A DNA stretch of 60,465 nucleotides, taken from JANRKH01 sp964351245. GTDB lineage: Bacteria > Pseudomonadota > Alphaproteobacteria > Rickettsiales > Rickettsiaceae. The notes under the pieces were generated by a model. It saw only the letters and a list, made by a program, of their open reading frames with translations, searched no databases and was not told the origin of the DNA. Below, piece after piece: positions 1 through 9,222 of the stretch. The stretch spans positions 1 to 60,465 of the forward strand of contig CAYGNF010000003.1 in NCBI GenBank assembly GCA_964351245.1, read 5' to 3'. The position numbers and the translations under genes were made by a program. Position 1 is the first letter of the stretch, and every line of letters begins with the position of its first letter.

Positions 1-161
1 ATGTATCGATTGGGATAGGCAAATTTGGTCCTTATATCAAGTGTGGCAATAAGTTTACTTCTATTCCAAAAACAGAGGATCCTTTTGGCATTAATTTGAC
101 TCGTGCTTTGGAAATAATCACAGAACATGCTAAATTAAGCAAAAACAGAGCAAAAAAGTAA
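1..161 (+). CDS. topA: DNA topoisomerase I, C-terminal end (partial)
   Basis: This is the 3' end of a gene entering from the left; codons are in frame from base 3 and stop with TAA at 159-161. The visible 52 residues carry a GKFGPYIKCG stretch followed by FTSIPKTEDPFGINLTRALE. That is the pattern of the C-terminal repeat of bacterial topoisomerase I, where a G-R-F-G-P-Y segment is followed by a short acidic/Leu-rich tail. A Lys-rich end (KNRAKK) follows, as is common in TopA. TopA relaxes negative supercoils. The stop lies one base before the icd start, so the two genes are probably co-transcribed. Only the tail is visible, so the call rests on one motif and the context. Confidence 0.7.
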   Translation, partial: VSIGIGKFGPYIKCGNKFTSIPKTEDPFGINLTRALEIITEHAKLSKNRAKK

Positions 162-162
162 T

Positions 163-1608
163 ATGACACAAAACATACCAGTAACAGTAGCTTTTGGAGA
201 CGGCATAGGTCCCGAAATTATGGATGCAGTACTATATATCTTAAAAGAAGTAAAAGCCCCACTCAGGATTGAGACAATAGAAATTGGAGAACAACTATAT
301 AATAAAAACTATACTTCTGGAATCGCAGAAGATACATGGGAATCTTTAGCAAGAACAAAAGTATTGTTAAAGGCTCCTATCACTACTCCTCTTGGGGGTG
401 GATATAAAAGTCTAAATGTTACTTTGAGGAAGGCGTTAGGCTTATATTCAAATGTAAGACCTGCTATATCATACCATCCATTTGTTGGCACTAGGGATTC
501 CAAGATGGATTTAGTTGTAGTTAGAGAGAATGAAGAAGATATTTATGCGGGTATTGAATATAGACAAACCCATAATATGTATCAATCTATTAAGCTGATC
601 AGTAGAATAGGAAGTGAAAAAATCATCAGATACGCATTCGAATACGCGGTAAAAAATAAACGCAAAACAGTATCTTGTTTTAGTAAAGATAATATTATGA
701 AATTTTCGGATGGAATATTTCACAAGGTATTTGATGAAATATCAAAAGAATATCCGCAAATCAAATCTAATCATTACATCATAGATATTGGTACTGCAAG
801 GCTTGCAACTAGCCCCGAATTATTTGATGTTATCGTAACATCAAATTTATATGGAGATATAATTTCGGATGTTGCTTCGGAAATTTCAGGTTCAGTAGGT
901 CTTGCTGGATCTGCAAATATCGGAGAAGCATATGCTATGTTTGAGGCTGTTCATGGCTCTGCTCCTGATATTGCTGGAAAAAATATGGCTAATCCGTCTG
1001 GACTGATAAATGCATCAATTATGATGCTCGTGCATCTTGGCTTAGGGTCTTATGCATCTCTGATTGAAAATGCATGGAAAAAAACTCTAGAGGATGGAGT
1101 GCACACAGGAGATATTTATAATGCCGCCATATCATCTAAAAAAGTGGGTACAAAAGAATTTGCTCAGGAAGTAGTGCAACGATTTGGGCAGTCTCCATCT
1201 AGCATCAAAAGTGTAAAATATAATGACATCGTTGATTCTAGTACTGCTAGAGTATACAAGATTAATACCACAGAAAAGAAGGAGTTGGTAGGAGTCGATA
1301 TATTCATTCAAAGCAACTCATCTAATGCCCATGAAGTAGCTGATACTGTATCATCTATAACATCTTCCCTCGAGCTTAACACTATCGCAGCAAAAGGCCT
1401 TATGCTGTGGCCAAAAAAAGAACCAGTGCAATTTTTATCAGATCACTGGTGTTTAAGATATATGGCAAAAAACAAAGCCCCAGTATCTCATCAAAATGTT
1501 GCGGATCTTCTATCTGAGTTAGTAAAACTGGATGTAGATTTTATAAAAACTGAAAATCTGTATAATTTTGACAATAATAGAGGATATTCTCTGGCTCAAG
1601 GAGAATGA
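163..1608 (+). CDS. icd: isocitrate dehydrogenase, long rickettsial type
   Basis: Isocitrate/isopropylmalate dehydrogenase family, 481 residues. It oxidises isocitrate to 2-oxoglutarate and CO2 in the TCA cycle. The N-terminus has the nucleotide-fold signature AFGDGIGPEIM; residues about 70-135 hold substrate-binding residues (LRKALGLYSNVRP, VVVRENEEDIYAGIEY). The family signature lies around NLYGDIISDVASEISGSVGL, followed by FEAVHGSAPDIAGKNMANP. The catalytic core ends near residue 340 and a C-terminal extension of about 140 residues follows. The same long form is known in Rickettsia and in Thermus IDH, so the length is not an artefact. It starts one base after the topA stop. With gltA at 52.4-53.7 kb it supports a working TCA cycle. 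Confidence 0.95.
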   Translation: MTQNIPVTVAFGDGIGPEIMDAVLYILKEVKAPLRIETIEIGEQLYNKNYTSGIAEDTWESLARTKVLLKAPITTPLGGGYKSLNVTLRKALGLYSNVRPAISYHPFVGTRDSKMDLVVVRENEEDIYAGIEYRQTHNMYQSIKLISRIGSEKIIRYAFEYAVKNKRKTVSCFSKDNIMKFSDGIFHKVFDEISKEYPQIKSNHYIIDIGTARLATSPELFDVIVTSNLYGDIISDVASEISGSVGLAGSANIGEAYAMFEAVHGSAPDIAGKNMANPSGLINASIMMLVHLGLGSYASLIENAWKKTLEDGVHTGDIYNAAISSKKVGTKEFAQEVVQRFGQSPSSIKSVKYNDIVDSSTARVYKINTTEKKELVGVDIFIQSNSSNAHEVADTVSSITSSLELNTIAAKGLMLWPKKEPVQFLSDHWCLRYMAKNKAPVSHQNVADLLSELVKLDVDFIKTENLYNFDNNRGYSLAQGE

Positions 1609-1708
1609 CATCTTTTAATCTGGTGCTTGTTAAGTGTTTGGTAGCTATAAGTAAGTAAAGATCTTGCTTTATATTCAAAGTACATAAATTAGATAGTTAG
1701 TAAAAAAT

Positions 1709-2950
1709 ATGCAATTAATAGTTCTTGGATTTCTGAATTCTGAAATTACACAAGCAATAAAAATTGTAAAGCAAAGAGGCGCTAAGGTTATATTTGCCGA
1801 AAGTATCGATGAATGCTTAGAGATAATTTTGAGGGGTAATAGTCCAGATCTGCTAATGATAGATATATCTTTTGATATAGCCGCGATAGGAGCCAAGTTA
1901 GCTGCACAAAAAATCTCAGCTAATATAGTAGCTTATGGTCTTAATGCATCCCCAAAAGAGGCTGTGTCTGCCATTAGGGCTGGAGCTAAGGAGTTTTTGC
2001 CCCTACCTCCCGATGAAGAGATAATAGCTGCTATGTTAGAGGCAATCTCAAAACAAAACAAAAATCTTATATATAAATCCGATATAATGGGAGAAGTACT
2101 CCAACTTGCTGAAAAAATTGCAAAATCAGATGCTCATGTTTTAATTACGGGAGAGTCTGGCACCGGCAAGGAAGTACTAGCAAGTTTTATACATCACAAT
2201 AGTAACCGCTCGCATGCAAACTACGTAAGAGTGAATTGCGCGGCCATTCCTGAGAATCTTATAGAGTCAGAGTTGTTTGGTCATGAAAAAGGCGCTTTTA
2301 CAGGAGCATTAGCAAGGCGTATTGGTAAATTTGAAGAATCGAGTAACGGCACTTTATTGCTTGATGAAATATCAGAAATGGACATTAAGTTACAAGCCAA
2401 GCTTCTAAGAGCAATTCAAGAAAAGGAGGTAGATAGACTCGGAGGTCAGGGTGCAGTCAAAGTAAACCTCAGAATTATTGCCACTTCCAACAGGGATCTA
2501 CAATCTGAAATTAAAAAAGGTCATTTCAGAGAAGATTTGTATTTCAGGCTCAATGTTATTAATTTAGAAATACCACCATTGCGCGCAAGAAAAGATGATA
2601 TACTAGATCTTGCATATTTTTTTATTGATAAATATTCTAGCAAGCACAATGCGGATACTCAAACATTTGATGATTCTGCTTGTGATATATTACTAGCTCA
2701 TAATTGGCCAGGTAATATCCGAGAATTAGAGAACGCAATTCATCGAGCAGTGCTGCTAGGAGATAATATTATTAGCGCAAAAGATTTTGATTTTTTAAAG
2801 AATAAAAATCCTACAATCCCTGAATGCAGTGAGAGAGCTCTTATAGTCAACACTATGAAATATTGTTTGGGAGATATAAATCAAGCATCTAACATACTAG
2901 GTATCTCTATTGCGAATTTATCTAAAAAACTCGATAGCAAAGTATCATAA
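1709..2950 (+). CDS. flbD: sigma-54-dependent flagellar regulator, FlbD-like
   Basis: Bacterial enhancer-binding protein of 413 residues. Residues 1-110 form a divergent receiver-like domain (PDLLMID with Asp52). Then comes a full AAA+ sigma-54 activation domain: Walker A GESGTGKE at 148-155, the sigma-54 contact loop GAFTGA at 195-200, and Walker B GTLLLDE at 214-220. The C-terminus has a Fis-type helix-turn-helix (DINQASNILGISIANLSKKL). The architecture matches Caulobacter FlbD, which drives class III/IV flagellar promoters. The neighbouring flagellar operon, fliX at 54.4 kb and a sigma-54 promoter at 35.14 kb support that role over a general NtrC-like regulator. I saw no sigma-54 site in its own 100-base upstream region. 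Confidence 0.85.
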   Translation: MQLIVLGFLNSEITQAIKIVKQRGAKVIFAESIDECLEIILRGNSPDLLMIDISFDIAAIGAKLAAQKISANIVAYGLNASPKEAVSAIRAGAKEFLPLPPDEEIIAAMLEAISKQNKNLIYKSDIMGEVLQLAEKIAKSDAHVLITGESGTGKEVLASFIHHNSNRSHANYVRVNCAAIPENLIESELFGHEKGAFTGALARRIGKFEESSNGTLLLDEISEMDIKLQAKLLRAIQEKEVDRLGGQGAVKVNLRIIATSNRDLQSEIKKGHFREDLYFRLNVINLEIPPLRARKDDILDLAYFFIDKYSSKHNADTQTFDDSACDILLAHNWPGNIRELENAIHRAVLLGDNIISAKDFDFLKNKNPTIPECSERALIVNTMKYCLGDINQASNILGISIANLSKKLDSKVS

Positions 2951-3018
2951 TAATTAATGTACATTAGTTGAGATCTATGGTTATAATATTTTTTTCAAAA
3001 ATAGCTTCCTCTAATACT

Positions 3019-3498
3019 CTATCGCTTTATGATGTAATCTAGAGGGTAATCGTTTCTTAGTAAAACGTGTTGATATCCTACTTTCTCTTGTTTATCAATT
3101 AATATTGGGGCCATAAGATTTGCAGTAATTTGCAAATTATCTCCATCCTTAGAGATTTTAGTAATGGCAACTACAGATAAATTTTCGCCCTCTATGTTAT
3201 ATAACTTTGCACCTTGAAGTATATCATCGTAATTCATCACAGCATCTGGTCCTGAAAAAATCGCCTCACCCAAAGGAGTAATAATAAATGCAATTTTTTC
3301 ATTATCTAAAGATTGCAAAATCAATGATCCTGGAATTTTATTATCCGGAATAGTCGATATGCAATAATTGTATAGATTGGCAAAACCTAATATAGCATTG
3401 GGAAAATAAATGACTTTTTGGGGATCTAATGTGATTTCACCAAAATACGTAATTAATTTTTTTTCCTGAAATTGATCTTTGTATTTTAATCGAGCCAA
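3019..3498 (-). CDS. fliW: flagellar assembly factor FliW
   Basis: 159 residues matching the FliW family along their whole length: a Tyr-Phe-Gly-Glu start, the IYFPNAILGF segment, a central LQSLDNEKIAFIITPL strand, and the C-terminal NLMAPILIDKQEKVGYQ motif. In known systems FliW binds flagellin and the global regulator CsrA, matching flagellin translation to secretion. It is the last gene of the minus-strand operon and starts 3 bases after flgL ends. Neither csrA nor a flagellin gene is in the window. FliW is typical of Firmicutes, epsilonproteobacteria and spirochaetes; most Alphaproteobacteria use FlbT/FlaF instead, so its presence here is notable. Confidence 0.87.
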   Translation of the reverse strand: MARLKYKDQFQEKKLITYFGEITLDPQKVIYFPNAILGFANLYNYCISTIPDNKIPGSLILQSLDNEKIAFIITPLGEAIFSGPDAVMNYDDILQGAKLYNIEGENLSVVAITKISKDGDNLQITANLMAPILIDKQEKVGYQHVLLRNDYPLDYIIKR

Positions 3499-3501
3499 TG
3501 A

Positions 3502-4440
3502 TCATACCTCATATAGTTTTCTTAGTGCTTCAAATTTATTCTGCATTGTTGTTTTAAGATTAGATGTCATAGCCTGCATATCTGCAGTATTTTGCTGCTG
3601 CTCAACAAAGCCCTCCACAGGATTATGTCTAAATGTATTATCGTATATAGAAGTAGATGAAGCAATATCAGTGCCAAGACGCACATTTTCTGTATCTATT
3701 GTGCGCTGATATTGTGATATTTTAGCCGTAGTAATACTTAAGGCTCTCATTGATGACTCGAGTCTTTGAAATATCTTTTGTTTTGATGCGTAATTATCAG
3801 TATTAAGATCTTTTATCAGATGCAAGGAAGCTATAAATTCACAAAAACAGATGTTTGAGGCATTGATATCGCCATCAAGACTTACTGCATTATTAAGTAT
3901 GATACTACCATATTGATCTACTACATCTGTATAATTTGCAGTAGCTTGATTATTTATTATATTAGAGAATTGTACGAAATTATCTATATTCTCTATTGGA
4001 GGTAGATGCTTCATCGCCCCCCCAAATATATATCCCACAGAAGGATTTTGTTGATTCAATATTCCCGCAATTCTCTCAAAATAATCACTTGTATTTGCAG
4101 TAATAATTTCTTTTGGCTTTGTTGCATCGATGCTGGATACAAAATTATTTACCTCTAGAATTAGGTCATGAAAATAACCAAGATGGGCTGATACAATATT
4201 TAGCACATTTTCTGAATTAGTATTCGATGTTATCGATATTCTTGATCTAGATAAATTTGCTTGTACATTATCATAACTTTTTAATAATCCGTGATTGCGC
4301 ATCTCAGATAAGTCTTTGAATTTTGTACCAGATATTTGAGCTTTTATCATATCATCGCGCGTGCGAATAATAGAATTTAACTTTTGTCCTTGACTAGATC
4401 TGAGAGATGAAGCTAGTAAATTACCTGAGGTCTTAGACAT
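3502..4440 (-). CDS. flgL: flagellar hook-associated protein 3 (hook-filament junction)
   Basis: 312 residues, flagellin-like, with helical N- and C-terminal arms and a smaller middle. The N-terminal part (SRSRISITSNTNSENVLNIV) and the C-terminal segment rich in Asn/Gln/Leu (residues about 260-310) fit the D0/D1 coiled coils of FlgL. FlgL forms the ring joining hook-associated protein FlgK to the filament. The gene begins 5 bases after the flgK stop and is followed by fliW; flgK-flgL-fliW is a known order. Sequence identity to standard FlgL looks low, so the call leans on position. A divergent flagellin is the main alternative, but the gene order and the missing flagellin-type ends make it less likely. 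Confidence 0.75.
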   Translation of the reverse strand: MSKTSGNLLASSLRSSQGQKLNSIIRTRDDMIKAQISGTKFKDLSEMRNHGLLKSYDNVQANLSRSRISITSNTNSENVLNIVSAHLGYFHDLILEVNNFVSSIDATKPKEIITANTSDYFERIAGILNQQNPSVGYIFGGAMKHLPPIENIDNFVQFSNIINNQATANYTDVVDQYGSIILNNAVSLDGDINASNICFCEFIASLHLIKDLNTDNYASKQKIFQRLESSMRALSITTAKISQYQRTIDTENVRLGTDIASSTSIYDNTFRHNPVEGFVEQQQNTADMQAMTSNLKTTMQNKFEALRKLYEV

Positions 4441-4445
4441 ATCAT

Positions 4446-7247
4446 CTATCTCGCTAATGCATTAAGTAACATTTTTTGCATTTCTTGGATCTTTGCCATA
4501 GTTTGCACTAGAGTATTTTTATATAAAACAAGATTGGAAAGATCTAGCGCATGCTGATTTGGATCAAAGCCATATTTCTCCTGATAATCTAAAGCGAAAT
4601 ATTGAAGTGTAGCAGTTTTGATTTTAGTGTCGCTATAAGCTGATTCTTGGACAGATAAAATACGATCTAAGATATTTGTCGCATAAGAAGATAGCCCATT
4701 GCCTGTAATATTTATATTTTCACTTGTGATAAAATTTGAATTATGCTCGAGTTTAACAAAATCCTCATATAATTTGCCATAAGAGCTTGGCATAATAATA
4801 GAAGATGATCCAAGCGCAACTGCGCTGATCACATCAGAGCCCCCCGCAAAATTTAGCGTATTAGTATCAGCCACGCCATTGAAAATATTATCACCTGCTG
4901 ATGCGAATCTAAAGCTAATATTATTACCATTTGTCCCTACAATCTGCGATTTCATAGTAATAGATCCAGTATTTGCTGTAAATTCGACAAAATTATTGCA
5001 ATATTTATCTGTATTTAAAAAGGCAACTACTCGATCTATAATCTCCTGCTCAGAAGTAAGACCATCAATACTGATTTGATCTGTGGTAGCAAGTGGAGTA
5101 TTGACTAAATTATAAGTTTTTGTTCCTATTGAAACATTAGCATTATGATAACTTGCGAGATTGATTGCTCCTCCAAAAGCTGCAAAATTTACAGTTGCGT
5201 CAGCATTACCTACGCCAATTAGCCTATTCTCAGTTTTTGCAGATGTTTTCTGCATTCTACCAGAGGAAAACAAAGATTCATTTTTGAAAATATCTTGCCT
5301 GATCCCAAAATGCAAACCATATTGCCCCTTTGTTTCTTCTAGAGAAAATAGATTATTCATGCCAAAAAAATGCCCGAAGCCCCGGGTAGTACTACTAAAG
5401 CCATCAAGTTTGACATTAGTGCTACTATCTTCATCCTGCATTACTATTCCGTATGCTTCGTTAGAATTTTTTCTAATGCATAATACACCTTTTTCTCCGT
5501 TAATGATTTTTGAGCCATCGGGCCTTGTTATATCTGCAGAAATTTTCACACTTGTATCTACCGTGATTTGGGTAAAATCGCCGTCAGAAGCTCCTCCTAC
5601 AAGAGACCCTGGTATCCTTGTGCCAGCTGGTATAATTGAATCAAAATCTACTGCAAAGCGTAATACACCTTCCCCAAATGCTCCATTAGAACCCTTTACT
5701 CTGAATTTTATATCTATGTCTTGCATTCCAGTTAAAGTGTTTTTGTTTAAGGTGATATTTTGGAAGGTCCTTGCTTTATCACCAGCTTGGAGTATAAATT
5801 TGTCAGGAAGATTACCTTCAACAAAACTACCATCAGGATTTTGTACTTCTAAAATTTCAAAATCAGCTGCGAATTCAGAATTATTAAAAGCCGCAAAGTC
5901 AAATCTTAGCTGTCCTTTTTGTGATGTAGACACTACCATTGAGATATCTTGCACAAGATTCTTGTAAATATTATCGGCTTGAGGCCCCATGGCAATCACA
6001 GTTTTATTAGTAAATTGAAAATGAGAATTAATTTCATTTAATATGGCTCCAACACTAACTTTGTTGCCATCCGATACTTCAGATAATTTATCTAAATTCA
6101 GCTTTAGAGGAGGTATATTGAAGGATTCCATCCCACTTCCAGTCTTTAAATTCCTACCATTTGCATCCACTAGTCCTATGCTTACATTACCCTTCCAGTC
6201 GAATGCATCTGTAGATGATGTTAAAGTGGATCCCACTATCTCCTTTCTACCCCCAAAACAAGAGCCTGAGTTATGAACGGCATTAACTTTTTGCGCAACA
6301 TTCACAGCAAGAGCATCCAAAGATTCGATTAATCTAGGTATTTTCTCATTATATAGATCAAACAACCCAGATATCCTACCAAAATAACCAGACTCAGAAG
6401 CTTTAGTAAAAATCTTGCTACAAATTTGAGTAGGCTGAGGAGTTTTATCAAAGCTTTGCGCATTTTCGTATCTCATGTAGACATCAGGTATATCTGCCCC
6501 CAATTCTATCTCTTGCTGAGCTAAAGTTGGTACTACAAATCTTGCATATCTATTGGTAGATTCCACCATGACATATCCTCCCGTGCTTACAGTAACAGAA
6601 CCGTCTTTGGCATATTTTGGTGTATCTATACCAATTAATGATGAAATATTATTGATTAATATATCTCTTTGGTCTTCAAGAAATGATTTATCGCTATCAT
6701 CTCTTTGCGCTCTGAGCTGCTGATTTGTACTTGCAAGATCTTGAAGATGTTGATTTAAATGATCAAGTTCTTCTGTAATACCATTATATGCATGCCATTT
6801 TTTCTCATAACATAGGCCAGAAGTTTTACTAATGACCTGCGCTAAATTATTTGCTTGATCTACGCATATTCTTTTGTGAGTGCTATTGGAGGGAGCATTT
6901 GCTGCAGCTGATATTGATGATAAAAACTCAGAGACTTCTTGAGCAAGAGCAGGCCTTGCTGATTCATCTATAGTAGAAAGATGATCGGTGATTATAGAAA
7001 GAGAATCTGAGATTTGCTTTGCATTTTCTGCTTGAGATGTATATTCCCTAAGAGTCCCGAGTTGCATCAAATCAACTTTCCTGACTACTACAGAGCGCAT
7101 ACCGGTAATTGCATCACCCGTAATAATTGCCGAGGTCTTTAAATCCTTTACTGATAATTCTGGATTTTGCATGACAAGCACATTTGAAGACATGATATCT
7201 GCTTGTTTATCAGCAATTTTTAATCCGGCAGTAGAAATTTTACACAT
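4446..7247 (-). CDS. flgK: flagellar hook-associated protein 1, enlarged
   Basis: 933 residues, well above the roughly 450-700 usual for FlgK. The N-terminus has the rod/hook-type start with GLKIADKQADIMSSNV, and the C-terminus ends in the D0 helix typical of FlgK (YQEKYGFDPNQHALDLSNLV, then VQTMAKIQEMQKMLL). About residues 700-790 hold a flagellin hook-IN-type module (SIGTKTYNLVNTP ... SIDGLTSEQEIIDRV ... IVGTNGNNISF). The extra length lies in the middle, in beta-rich surface domains. FlgK caps the hook and joins it to FlgL. The start is fixed by AGGAGG 9 bases upstream. A long open frame on the other strand (5161-5967) is a shadow. Confidence 0.88.
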   Translation of the reverse strand: MCKISTAGLKIADKQADIMSSNVLVMQNPELSVKDLKTSAIITGDAITGMRSVVVRKVDLMQLGTLREYTSQAENAKQISDSLSIITDHLSTIDESARPALAQEVSEFLSSISAAANAPSNSTHKRICVDQANNLAQVISKTSGLCYEKKWHAYNGITEELDHLNQHLQDLASTNQQLRAQRDDSDKSFLEDQRDILINNISSLIGIDTPKYAKDGSVTVSTGGYVMVESTNRYARFVVPTLAQQEIELGADIPDVYMRYENAQSFDKTPQPTQICSKIFTKASESGYFGRISGLFDLYNEKIPRLIESLDALAVNVAQKVNAVHNSGSCFGGRKEIVGSTLTSSTDAFDWKGNVSIGLVDANGRNLKTGSGMESFNIPPLKLNLDKLSEVSDGNKVSVGAILNEINSHFQFTNKTVIAMGPQADNIYKNLVQDISMVVSTSQKGQLRFDFAAFNNSEFAADFEILEVQNPDGSFVEGNLPDKFILQAGDKARTFQNITLNKNTLTGMQDIDIKFRVKGSNGAFGEGVLRFAVDFDSIIPAGTRIPGSLVGGASDGDFTQITVDTSVKISADITRPDGSKIINGEKGVLCIRKNSNEAYGIVMQDEDSSTNVKLDGFSSTTRGFGHFFGMNNLFSLEETKGQYGLHFGIRQDIFKNESLFSSGRMQKTSAKTENRLIGVGNADATVNFAAFGGAINLASYHNANVSIGTKTYNLVNTPLATTDQISIDGLTSEQEIIDRVVAFLNTDKYCNNFVEFTANTGSITMKSQIVGTNGNNISFRFASAGDNIFNGVADTNTLNFAGGSDVISAVALGSSSIIMPSSYGKLYEDFVKLEHNSNFITSENINITGNGLSSYATNILDRILSVQESAYSDTKIKTATLQYFALDYQEKYGFDPNQHALDLSNLVLYKNTLVQTMAKIQEMQKMLLNALAR

Positions 7248-7260
7248 ATTAAGTATCCTC

Positions 7261-7701
7261 CTATAATTCTTTTAAACACACTAGTGGCTCTAGATGCTTT
7301 TCGGTCTCTCCATTTGCCCCATAGCAAGACTCATTGGTAATTTGTTCCTTAAGTTTAATGCCCATAACTTCACTAATTTTTTTAGATATTCTATAATTAA
7401 TCTCTAGCTTAATCTGAACATTCATAGATATACGATCTAACCTCTTTTGCTGAGCTATGATTGTATCTAATAGATTATTTTCTTTTAGTATTTCTTTGCT
7501 GGGTAATTTATTATTCAATTCAAGAAATTGCTCCGAATAATCTTGCATCGTATTTAATGTTTTGGTCACATCGTTTGGTTTCTTTCGATCTAGTAAATTA
7601 TCAATCTTTACAAGATAATTGATGAATTTATCACTCGTATACATAAGTTGTTTAGCTGCGCTTAGCGCTTCATAATTTTGTTTTAACTCTTTCCGATTCA
7701 T
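7261..7701 (-). CDS. putative FlgN-type flagellar export chaperone
   Basis: 146 residues, nearly all predicted helix, highly charged, with no signal peptide or membrane segment. The chosen start (MNRKELKQNYEAL) has GGAGG 9 bases upstream; the frame is open further upstream but there runs inside flgJ. The last 32 bases of flgJ overlap this gene, so the two are probably translationally coupled. FlgN-like chaperones of about 140 residues bind the FlgK/FlgL tails before export, and the gene sits just before flgK and flgL. That position and the helical make-up are the only support; I see no diagnostic motif. Confidence 0.45.
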   Translation of the reverse strand: MNRKELKQNYEALSAAKQLMYTSDKFINYLVKIDNLLDRKKPNDVTKTLNTMQDYSEQFLELNNKLPSKEILKENNLLDTIIAQQKRLDRISMNVQIKLEINYRISKKISEVMGIKLKEQITNESCYGANGETEKHLEPLVCLKEL

Positions 7702-8131
7702 TTGTTTGTGCCTCCAATAAGCCGCCATATTCTTCAATGAGCTTTGCCGAAACCGCCTTTGCAAAAGGTCCTGGCTCATCATAAACATCTGCTACAATTT
7801 TATCAATAAACTGGTCTCCATATATAATCTCAGATATATCCTCTTTTGTACTGGTTTTAGATGAGCTATATGCGGCTTTCCAAATTGTTGATATTATATA
7901 ATGCTCAAATTCTTTAGCAAAATCAGATAGTTTTTTTATATCAGTAGCAATTTTCGTGCCATCTAGGCTTTTTATGCTATCAGCTGTTGTAGCGCTAGTT
8001 TTATTTGTATCTAATGCGCTCTGCATTTTAGATGAGAAATCCCCATGACCTGTATTGCTATTTGTTTTAGCATTTTGTATCTCAGGATCTTTCGGTATTG
8101 CGGCGTGATTAGCGATATTCATAATGTCCAT
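7670..8131 (-). CDS. flgJ: FlgJ/CheL-type rod-binding protein
   Basis: 153 residues from the start that forms TAATG with the flgI stop (GGAGG 7 bases upstream). The rod-binding core is visible in the middle: KKLSDFAKEFEHYIISTIWKA, then GDQFIDKIVADVYDEPGPFA, then LIEEYGG. It resembles the N-terminal domain of FlgJ. The C-terminal muramidase domain of enterobacterial FlgJ is absent, as usual in Alphaproteobacteria, where this short form is also named CheL. It is thought to help the rod form through the periplasm. A longer frame to 8209 exists but would run into flgI. Confidence 0.78.
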   Translation of the reverse strand: MDIMNIANHAAIPKDPEIQNAKTNSNTGHGDFSSKMQSALDTNKTSATTADSIKSLDGTKIATDIKKLSDFAKEFEHYIISTIWKAAYSSSKTSTKEDISEIIYGDQFIDKIVADVYDEPGPFAKAVSAKLIEEYGGLLEAQTNESERVKTKL

Positions 8132-9222
8132 TATCTTACCTCCAGTACTGCATCTAAAGCACCAACTGATTTCATATTGTATAAAACATTTATTATATCT
8201 CTGGGCCATACTCCAAGTTTATTAAGCCCCGCTACTACTTCACTTAAATTTTTGCCACCTTCAAAATTAACCACTTCCTTACCACGTCTTCTATCTATTA
8301 CTTTATTCATTTGGTCTTGTTTGGCCGCAGCAGTGTTGAGGCCAACTGGATCTGGTCCAATATTTACTACTAAATTACCTTGGGCAATTGCAACAGGCCG
8401 AATTTGCACTTTATCTCCTATTACGATAGTCCCAGTAGCTTCATGGATTACAATTTTGGCTTTATAGTCTGTGACGATTTCTAGATTTTCAATATCTGAT
8501 ATAAATTGTATTATATCATTTTTTCTATAGTTAGGTATGACGACTTGTACTGTTGCTGGATCTATAGATTCTGCATTATTGCCAGGTATAGTATTATTAA
8601 TAGCATCTGCAATTGCTAAGGAATTTGTAAAATCAGGGTTTTGCAGAGTAAATCTTATATTTGTTAGTTTCTTAAAGTCAAAACTTAGCTCACTTTCAAC
8701 AATAGCTCCTCCTTGTATATAACCATTATTATCCAGCTTTGGATTAGATTGTAAGGTTTTTACATTACTAGAAGATGGTTCGAATTCTGGTATTGCTATG
8801 GTTCCTTGTGCTACTGAATATACGTTTCCATCTGCGCCAAGTAGAGGCGTAACAAGAAGAGTGCCATTACGTAGACTTTTTGCATCACCTAGTGCGCTCA
8901 CTTTAACATCTATTCGTGTACCCTGCCTTGCAAAAGGGGGTAATTCCCCAGTCACCATCACTGCGGCTATATTTTTAGTTTTGAGATTAGCTCCTTGAAT
9001 ATTTACTCCTAGTTTTTCTAAAAATTCCTCAAGGCCTTTTTGAGTAAATACTGCATTTTTTAAATTATCTCCAGTGCCGTTTAATCCCACGACAATGCCA
9101 TATCCAACTAATAAATTTTCTCTGACTCCTTGTACCGTAGCAACGTCTTTTATTCTTGTTGCATGAGCAGAAACACTACACATAATACAAAATAATATCA
9201 GGCATTTAGTGAATATCTTCAT
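8131..9222 (-). CDS. flgI: flagellar P-ring protein
   Basis: 363 residues from the start preceding a clear signal peptide (MKIFTKCLILFCIMCSVSAHA). FlgI hallmarks follow at once: RIKDVATVQGVRENLLVGYG, VVGLNGTGD, then TKNIAAVMVTGELPPFARQG and IDVKVSALGDAKSLRNGTL. The C-terminus has the usual DIINVLYNMKSVGALDAVLE. FlgI builds the periplasmic P ring around the rod. In-frame upstream starts (9240, 9264) would put extra residues before the signal peptide and have no better ribosome site. It is the first gene of the minus-strand flagellar operon; I found no convincing sigma-54 promoter in the 140 bases shared with divergent rmlC. Confidence 0.95.
   Translation of the reverse strand: MKIFTKCLILFCIMCSVSAHATRIKDVATVQGVRENLLVGYGIVVGLNGTGDNLKNAVFTQKGLEEFLEKLGVNIQGANLKTKNIAAVMVTGELPPFARQGTRIDVKVSALGDAKSLRNGTLLVTPLLGADGNVYSVAQGTIAIPEFEPSSSNVKTLQSNPKLDNNGYIQGGAIVESELSFDFKKLTNIRFTLQNPDFTNSLAIADAINNTIPGNNAESIDPATVQVVIPNYRKNDIIQFISDIENLEIVTDYKAKIVIHEATGTIVIGDKVQIRPVAIAQGNLVVNIGPDPVGLNTAAAKQDQMNKVIDRRRGKEVVNFEGGKNLSEVVAGLNKLGVWPRDIINVLYNMKSVGALDAVLEVR

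Noticed and set aside
5161..5967. 268-codon open frame on the plus strand inside flgK
   Set aside because: It lies fully antisense to a well-supported gene, has no family features and no ribosome site; it mirrors the codon bias of flgK.
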